Made by a program: the position numbers and the translations under genes. The notes under the pieces were generated by a model that worked only from the letters and a program-made list of their open reading frames with translations, had not been told where the DNA came from and ran no database searches. Shown one piece after another: positions 57,131 through 64,000 of a DNA stretch of 64,000 nt. The DNA comes from Neoechinorhynchus agilis. Taxonomy: Eukaryota > Acanthocephala. Where the stretch lies: positions 15,500,001-15,564,000 of the forward strand of contig CM121342.1 in assembly GCA_051530055.1 (NCBI GenBank), given 5' to 3'. Numbering within the stretch: position 1 is the stretch's first letter; each line of letters starts with the position of its first letter.

Positions 57131-58168
57131 TAAAAATTTCGCGATTCTGGATTATGATCATAACATTTCCATTTCTCGTCATCTATCCCATGACCGTCAT
57201 CGGCGACGAGTAAAAATTGTACCAAGAATGTCAGTCTTTTGTCTCTTTTACATACAAGATTGGAAAAGCGCGTTGTTACGCTTTTGGGTTGTGGGGCAAG
57301 AGACTGTGGTGTCAAGAAGCGCGTCAAAATTCCGACTGAATCTCTGCCACAAATCAGACCGCTTTTAAAAGTACGCCAAAACGTCTTGGTCCGTTTTCAT
57401 ATGGTCAATCGCTATCTTCCATCCATTGGTGTTTTTTCGAACTGATCTCGGACAACCTGACTTTTTTGGCTTGGACTTTGTTTAAGACTGATAAGTTACT
57501 TTAAAATTTCCCCAGTGTAAAATCGGGGAAAAACACTTATTTTTATTCTTCGGTAATGAGAAGAGTCGATGTACTGTACCTTAATCTCACCATTCCGAAG
57601 ATAACAAAAAATGATTTTTTCATAGTTTTGAAAGCCTGCAAGATTCAAAAATTCACTAATTTATTTCCCTGATATTTCACCTCTTTCGGATAATTGCGAA
57701 CAAACACTTAAACAACTAAGAACTTCATCGTGGAAATAAATCAGTAAATTTTTGAATCAGGCAGTATGGCAAAACTGAGAAACGGAGTGCATTCTTCGCT
57801 GAAGACAACAATTCAAGAAGTTAATCAATGATCTGTATTCTTTCGTGAAAGACACGTTCGGTGAGCGTTGTAGAATGTGGGTCTTTTTAAATTTGACCTT
57901 TGTCTTCTCAGTTTCTAAAACGTGCCTCTTACATTCCCACGCACTCAAAAGAGCAAAGGTCGTCTTTTGCTCTCTCTCCCCCTATTCAATTACGCCACTA
58001 TGGGCTTACGTTTTTATCTGGAAGAATTCATTGATATATGCCCGAAACGGCGGTGTGTGTGGATAAAGCGAGCGCCACTCGGTGGCCTGGTGTTTACTTT
58101 AGATTAAACTGGATCTGTTTTTAGCATTTCCGATCACTCTTTTTTGGCGTTTTGCGAGTTTTAGTTAC
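57131..58168. other. SRPK upstream region with a foldback
   Basis: 57640-57790 is a family-2 foldback (GATTCAAAAATTCACTAATTT outer arm shortened to ATTCAAAAATTCACTAATTT, inner TTATTTCC, and complement TCAGTAAATTTTTGAATC). The rest should include the SRPK promoter. No other gene seen. Confidence 0.6.
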
Positions 58169-60630
<2,462 letters not shown>

Positions 60631-61274
60631 TTAGAGATATTCTCTACAATACTATCTCGCGTTTGTGTTGCTCGGTGTGCCGGAAGCGTGGCTCACTGTG
60701 CTCAACACACGCAGCGATACAAAATTATCCGCGCACGCGCATCAAGTCAGAAACAATCTACTCTTTTCTCACTTAAAAAATGTATGCGTGATCGATTCTC
60801 AATAAATTCCTTTTAGGGCAACGACTGAAACGATCGGGCGTCATTTATACATTTTTATTTTCGAAAAACGCCTTTCTCCGCTCTAAAACTACAAAATGTT
60901 TAACGTTCGGCAAAACAGCTAATCCTTTGTAATCAATGAGTTGAGCTTTCAGAACCAAATAAAAAGTAAAGCGTAGTTGTTTGATGATTGAGCTATTTTG
61001 ATGCTTTTTTTTAAGAAATTTGCGTAAATCCTATTGTTTTCGGCAAGGCGTAATCTTGTAAGCGTTTGTCAAGGCATTCAAGCGCGAATAAAGCACTTAA
61101 AGAATCTTGCCTACCATAAACAACCTTAAAAAGTGAAGTTTCAAATGCTTTTTCGGTGCAGAAAGTTGAGATTCAAACTATAGTTTTATCCGAGTTATTA
61201 TTACCATTCCTTCCAAAGGAAGACGTGTGTGGGGCTCTCTCGAGGTGAACTTTTGACAAAACAGTTTACTCATA
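60631..61274. other. Spacer between convergent SRPK and Piwi
   Basis: Holds 3' UTRs of both genes. No other feature. Confidence 0.6.
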
Positions 61275-63791
61275 CTACAAGTAATAGAGGAGTTCATTTA
61301 GTTTTGCTAAGGGTTCCCTGCGGAAACATGATCCTGCCAAAAATGCCAGTTTGTGAGCATATTGGCACATAGCGGGCACTCTGATCGCTCCAGGCCAGTT
61401 GAAATACATGTGGCACAATCGATAGGAGAGTTGTTGCAGTTCATCCATTCCAAATCCATTCTTATCAGTGAGAATATTGTAATGGCTTGGAGTCGCGGAA
61501 CCCTGAGTGACGCGTTGTGGAATCAGATAAAAGTCCCGCCATCGTTCCATTGTGACCACTCTGTCGACAACAAGTCCTCCATTCGGGTTATTCAGTGAAT
61601 CTTTACCTCTTACAAAGAATCTCGAATTCAGTCGCTTTTTCACGACAATGTAAGTCAGTTTGGGCGTTAGGTCGTTCGCTGAACTGGATTGTGCGCTAAT
61701 CTTCATCGCTGCCAGGATTTGATGACACTCACTCATCCCGATACAACCGAGTTGACCATCTCCAATACCATCTCTATAAACTATAATCGATCGCGGAATT
61801 CCCCCTTGGTTGTGGTGTTTGTATCGCTCAATAGCCTCTTTTATGCACATTGTTAAGCATGCAACCAGTTCCTGCCCTTGCGACTGCATGAAACATCGAG
61901 AATAACATTTGGAAAATGTTGTGTTCAACGAGCACACCACGGCTGAGAATGACGTCGTTTTCGAATGATAGCAATCAATACCGACAACCATTGTGTCCTT
62001 GAAACATGCTCCGAATCCACCCGAGATCGACCAGGGCTCCGATCCAACCTTACATCCCACCTGAATTGCAATTTTTGAAATAACAGTCATTTTGTACTCT
62101 CGGAAATTCTTCTCCTTAACAAACTGGCTAGGAACTCCGTGCCCAACTGAAAGACTTTCTTTGAGGACTGCATAGAACCGCGCACTACAATGATTGCTCA
62201 TCAAAACGATAACAACTTCGGCCATCCCGACATCGTTATCGTCAAGAACTCGCTGGGCAGCAGCTACGTCGTTTTGTCCCCGGACAGGATAGAACCTAAC
62301 TCGGGGTTCAGCCGGATCCATTTCGAGACTACGCATTGCTGACCGCAAAGAAGATATAAAGTTGTCCGCACGACAGCCTTCAGGGACGAGAACTAACCAT
62401 CGATCTAGTAGAACAGGTCTAAAAAGCGGCTTACGGCCAATATCGCGCCACTCAAATCGATAACGACCACTCAAATCACCGGGGTGTGGTTCGGGAAGAT
62501 ATCGTCCGTCTATACACTCGGGTTCCTTATTGATCGCTAGTGGAAAGTGTTTGGAATGGTTTACGTTAGTCAATCTGTGAAGCACTGTGTTGATGTATTT
62601 CATTCTGAACTGCGGAATTGTTTCCTTACAAACGATTCGCATCATTTTTGCCTTCTCAGCCGGATGTACGCGGTCGAGTCCAGCTACCTGACAGAACTCT
62701 GGAATCAAACGAATCTCCTTTTTATTTCCGTCATGATTTTTTACTTTTGATACCAAGAGGGGGAGACGGATACATCGAATGTCTAAATGATATCGTTCTC
62801 TATAATAGTCCACAAAACTTATCCTCCGGTCATTGTCCGTCGAAAAAATGCTCGTGGCGTCGCATGTGAAGTCCACATCGGTAACTCGGTAGAATCTATT
62901 ATTGTAAGAGGTCATCACCGAACTTCCAACAATTTCATCTATCACGTTTTTCTGCCCATACTGTGAATTAAGGTCATATCGTGACATTATCGTTGATGCC
63001 ATATTCTGATTGACAATCTTATTGATTCTATCTATACAAAGCATCAAGCGGCCTTCTACGCGAGGTAAAATAGACGCTTTGATCCCAGGAAAGATTTGAT
63101 ATCCTTCTACATCTCGACGAGCCTCGGCTGACACGTCAAACATGTTTCTTTGGATCATCCGAAAACCAATATCATTGAGACGACCTCTTAAAACGCGACC
63201 AAGAATAGAAACAAAAGGTTCCGTACCAGGCACGGTTTCCCCAGTTGATTGAAAAGCCACTTTGTAAGCCATTTGTCTAAATACAACATTCTCATACTCT
63301 AAAGTCTCAAGCTTGTGAGCCAAATGGATCGATTGACCAGTGAAACTAAACACTTCGTTGTTCCAATTCGCCCGTGAAATCATCTTAAGAACTTTGCTCT
63401 TAACCATGTTGGAGTCACACAAAGGCTCAAACACAACAGCATAGTTCCAGATTTTGTAATTCGGTACACTGCTTACTTTGAAGAAATTGGTAGACACTCT
63501 CACCGTCGATCCACTTGATCCAAAATCAACGACTCGTTGATCATCGACCACATTCATAGCTTCTTGCAACTCAGATTCCAACTTTGGACGACGTATTCTC
63601 TCTTTACTCGCCAGACTCATTGATTCCATTTGATCAACGATTTTAGATTGATCAAAGTCTAAATCCCGAGCAGTTCGCAAATCACCACCACTTCTTATGC
63701 CGTATCCTCCGGGTCTCCTAACTCGTCCACCACGATCACCAGGTCGTGGCCCTGAAGATTGAGCAAACCGATAGCGCCCCCGTCGATCCAT
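61275..63791 (-). CDS. Piwi-clade Argonaute
   Basis: 838 aa in one uninterrupted exon with an ATG start. piRNA-binding slicer of the germline or stem-cell type. An Arg/Gly-rich N-terminus (MDRRGRYRFAQ, RGGRVRRPGGYG) fits Tudor-binding arginine methylation sites. PAZ lies at about residues 290-400 (FYRVTDVDFTCDATSIF, IRLIPEFCQVAGL). The MID domain follows, and the PIWI domain ends the protein. The slicer tetrad looks complete: Asp606 (VVGIDCYHSK), Glu641 (GQELVAC), Asp674 (VYRDGIGDGQL) and His813 (QYAHKLAFLAG). YRDGIGDGQ and the AHKLAFL ending are typical of Piwi rather than Ago. It reads towards SRPK with about 640 bp between stops. Confidence 0.95.
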   Translation of the reverse strand: MDRRGRYRFAQSSGPRPGDRGGRVRRPGGYGIRSGGDLRTARDLDFDQSKIVDQMESMSLASKERIRRPKLESELQEAMNVVDDQRVVDFGSSGSTVRVSTNFFKVSSVPNYKIWNYAVVFEPLCDSNMVKSKVLKMISRANWNNEVFSFTGQSIHLAHKLETLEYENVVFRQMAYKVAFQSTGETVPGTEPFVSILGRVLRGRLNDIGFRMIQRNMFDVSAEARRDVEGYQIFPGIKASILPRVEGRLMLCIDRINKIVNQNMASTIMSRYDLNSQYGQKNVIDEIVGSSVMTSYNNRFYRVTDVDFTCDATSIFSTDNDRRISFVDYYRERYHLDIRCIRLPLLVSKVKNHDGNKKEIRLIPEFCQVAGLDRVHPAEKAKMMRIVCKETIPQFRMKYINTVLHRLTNVNHSKHFPLAINKEPECIDGRYLPEPHPGDLSGRYRFEWRDIGRKPLFRPVLLDRWLVLVPEGCRADNFISSLRSAMRSLEMDPAEPRVRFYPVRGQNDVAAAQRVLDDNDVGMAEVVIVLMSNHCSARFYAVLKESLSVGHGVPSQFVKEKNFREYKMTVISKIAIQVGCKVGSEPWSISGGFGACFKDTMVVGIDCYHSKTTSFSAVVCSLNTTFSKCYSRCFMQSQGQELVACLTMCIKEAIERYKHHNQGGIPRSIIVYRDGIGDGQLGCIGMSECHQILAAMKISAQSSSANDLTPKLTYIVVKKRLNSRFFVRGKDSLNNPNGGLVVDRVVTMERWRDFYLIPQRVTQGSATPSHYNILTDKNGFGMDELQQLSYRLCHMYFNWPGAIRVPAMCQYAHKLAFLAGSCFRREPLAKLNELLYYL

Positions 63792-64000
63792 CTAAAAAAT
63801 CCAAACGCGCAATGTAACCAAAACCGAGCGACACCAATCGACGATTCTAATTCGTATCCGGACGAGGCGATTAATAAAAACACGAACCCCTCGGCGGACA
63901 AATGCGGTGTTCTAACTACGAAAACAGTATCAGTGCACGACACAAATAATAATAATACGTAAGAATTAATCGTTAATTTGATCTGTGACGCGTTCATTAA
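63792..64000. other. Piwi upstream region
   Basis: About 200 bp to the window edge. Probable 5' UTR or promoter; nothing specific recognised. Confidence 0.5.

Noticed and set aside
56934-57368. 144-codon plus-strand frame
   Set aside because: Begins in degenerate tandem-repeat sequence; no recognisable domain and no conserved pattern.

Overview
The window is animal nuclear DNA. It carries a metazoan gene set: Rab7, a trefoil (P-type) plus GH31 protein, mitoribosomal protein mL49, HEATR1/UTP10, a Ly6/uPAR-like secreted protein, FAD synthase, EMC2, an ecto-NTPDase, an SR-protein kinase and a Piwi-clade Argonaute. Polyadenylation signals and short introns (35 to about 200 nt where I can place them) fit a compact gene style, although intergenic DNA is full of foldback repeats and retroelements. 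I cannot name the phylum. A Piwi-clade protein argues against most non-clade-V nematodes, and the intron style described below recalls the appendicularian Fritillaria, but neither point is decisive.

Layout. 1-13.9 kb is one uninterrupted satellite array with a 203-bp period. Each unit is itself three related monomers of 68+67+68 bp. The array stops 24 nt before the splice acceptor of the last visible Rab7 exon (13,941-14,384). 14.5-27.9 kb holds two nearly identical direct copies of a degenerate GH31 gene. Between them lie an SGNH-fold protein, foldback elements, mL49, a small membrane protein and a secreted leucine-rich-repeat protein. 28-33.9 kb is a repeat nest: minisatellite, foldbacks, an RTE-type LINE and a Penelope-like element. 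34-39.4 kb is HEATR1. 40-53 kb has Ly6-like, GNAT, FAD synthase, EMC2, NTPDase and a few unidentified small genes. 53-58 kb is foldback and tandem repeat DNA with a SINE-like insertion. 58.2-63.8 kb holds SRPK (+) and Piwi (-), which converge.

The most interesting signal is in the gene structures. In several conserved genes (SRPK, FAD synthase, NTPDase, an N-acetyltransferase, and less clearly the LRR and GH31 genes) the protein is interrupted by a short segment of 47-116 nt. Removing it restores the family sequence only with boundaries that are not GT-AG. In the four clearest cases the segment carries a perfect or near-perfect inverted repeat of 8-13 bp near its ends. The SRPK case is an 11-bp perfect hairpin inside the kinase domain, between a conserved Gly and Tyr-Asn. 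This looks like a set of hairpin-type, perhaps transposon-derived, introns that need RNA data to prove. A second theme is foldback elements whose arms carry hammerhead-ribozyme-like core motifs, some clearly tied to the Penelope-like element.

Functionally the genes do not form one pathway; the neighbourhood looks like ordinary housekeeping genes separated by repeats.
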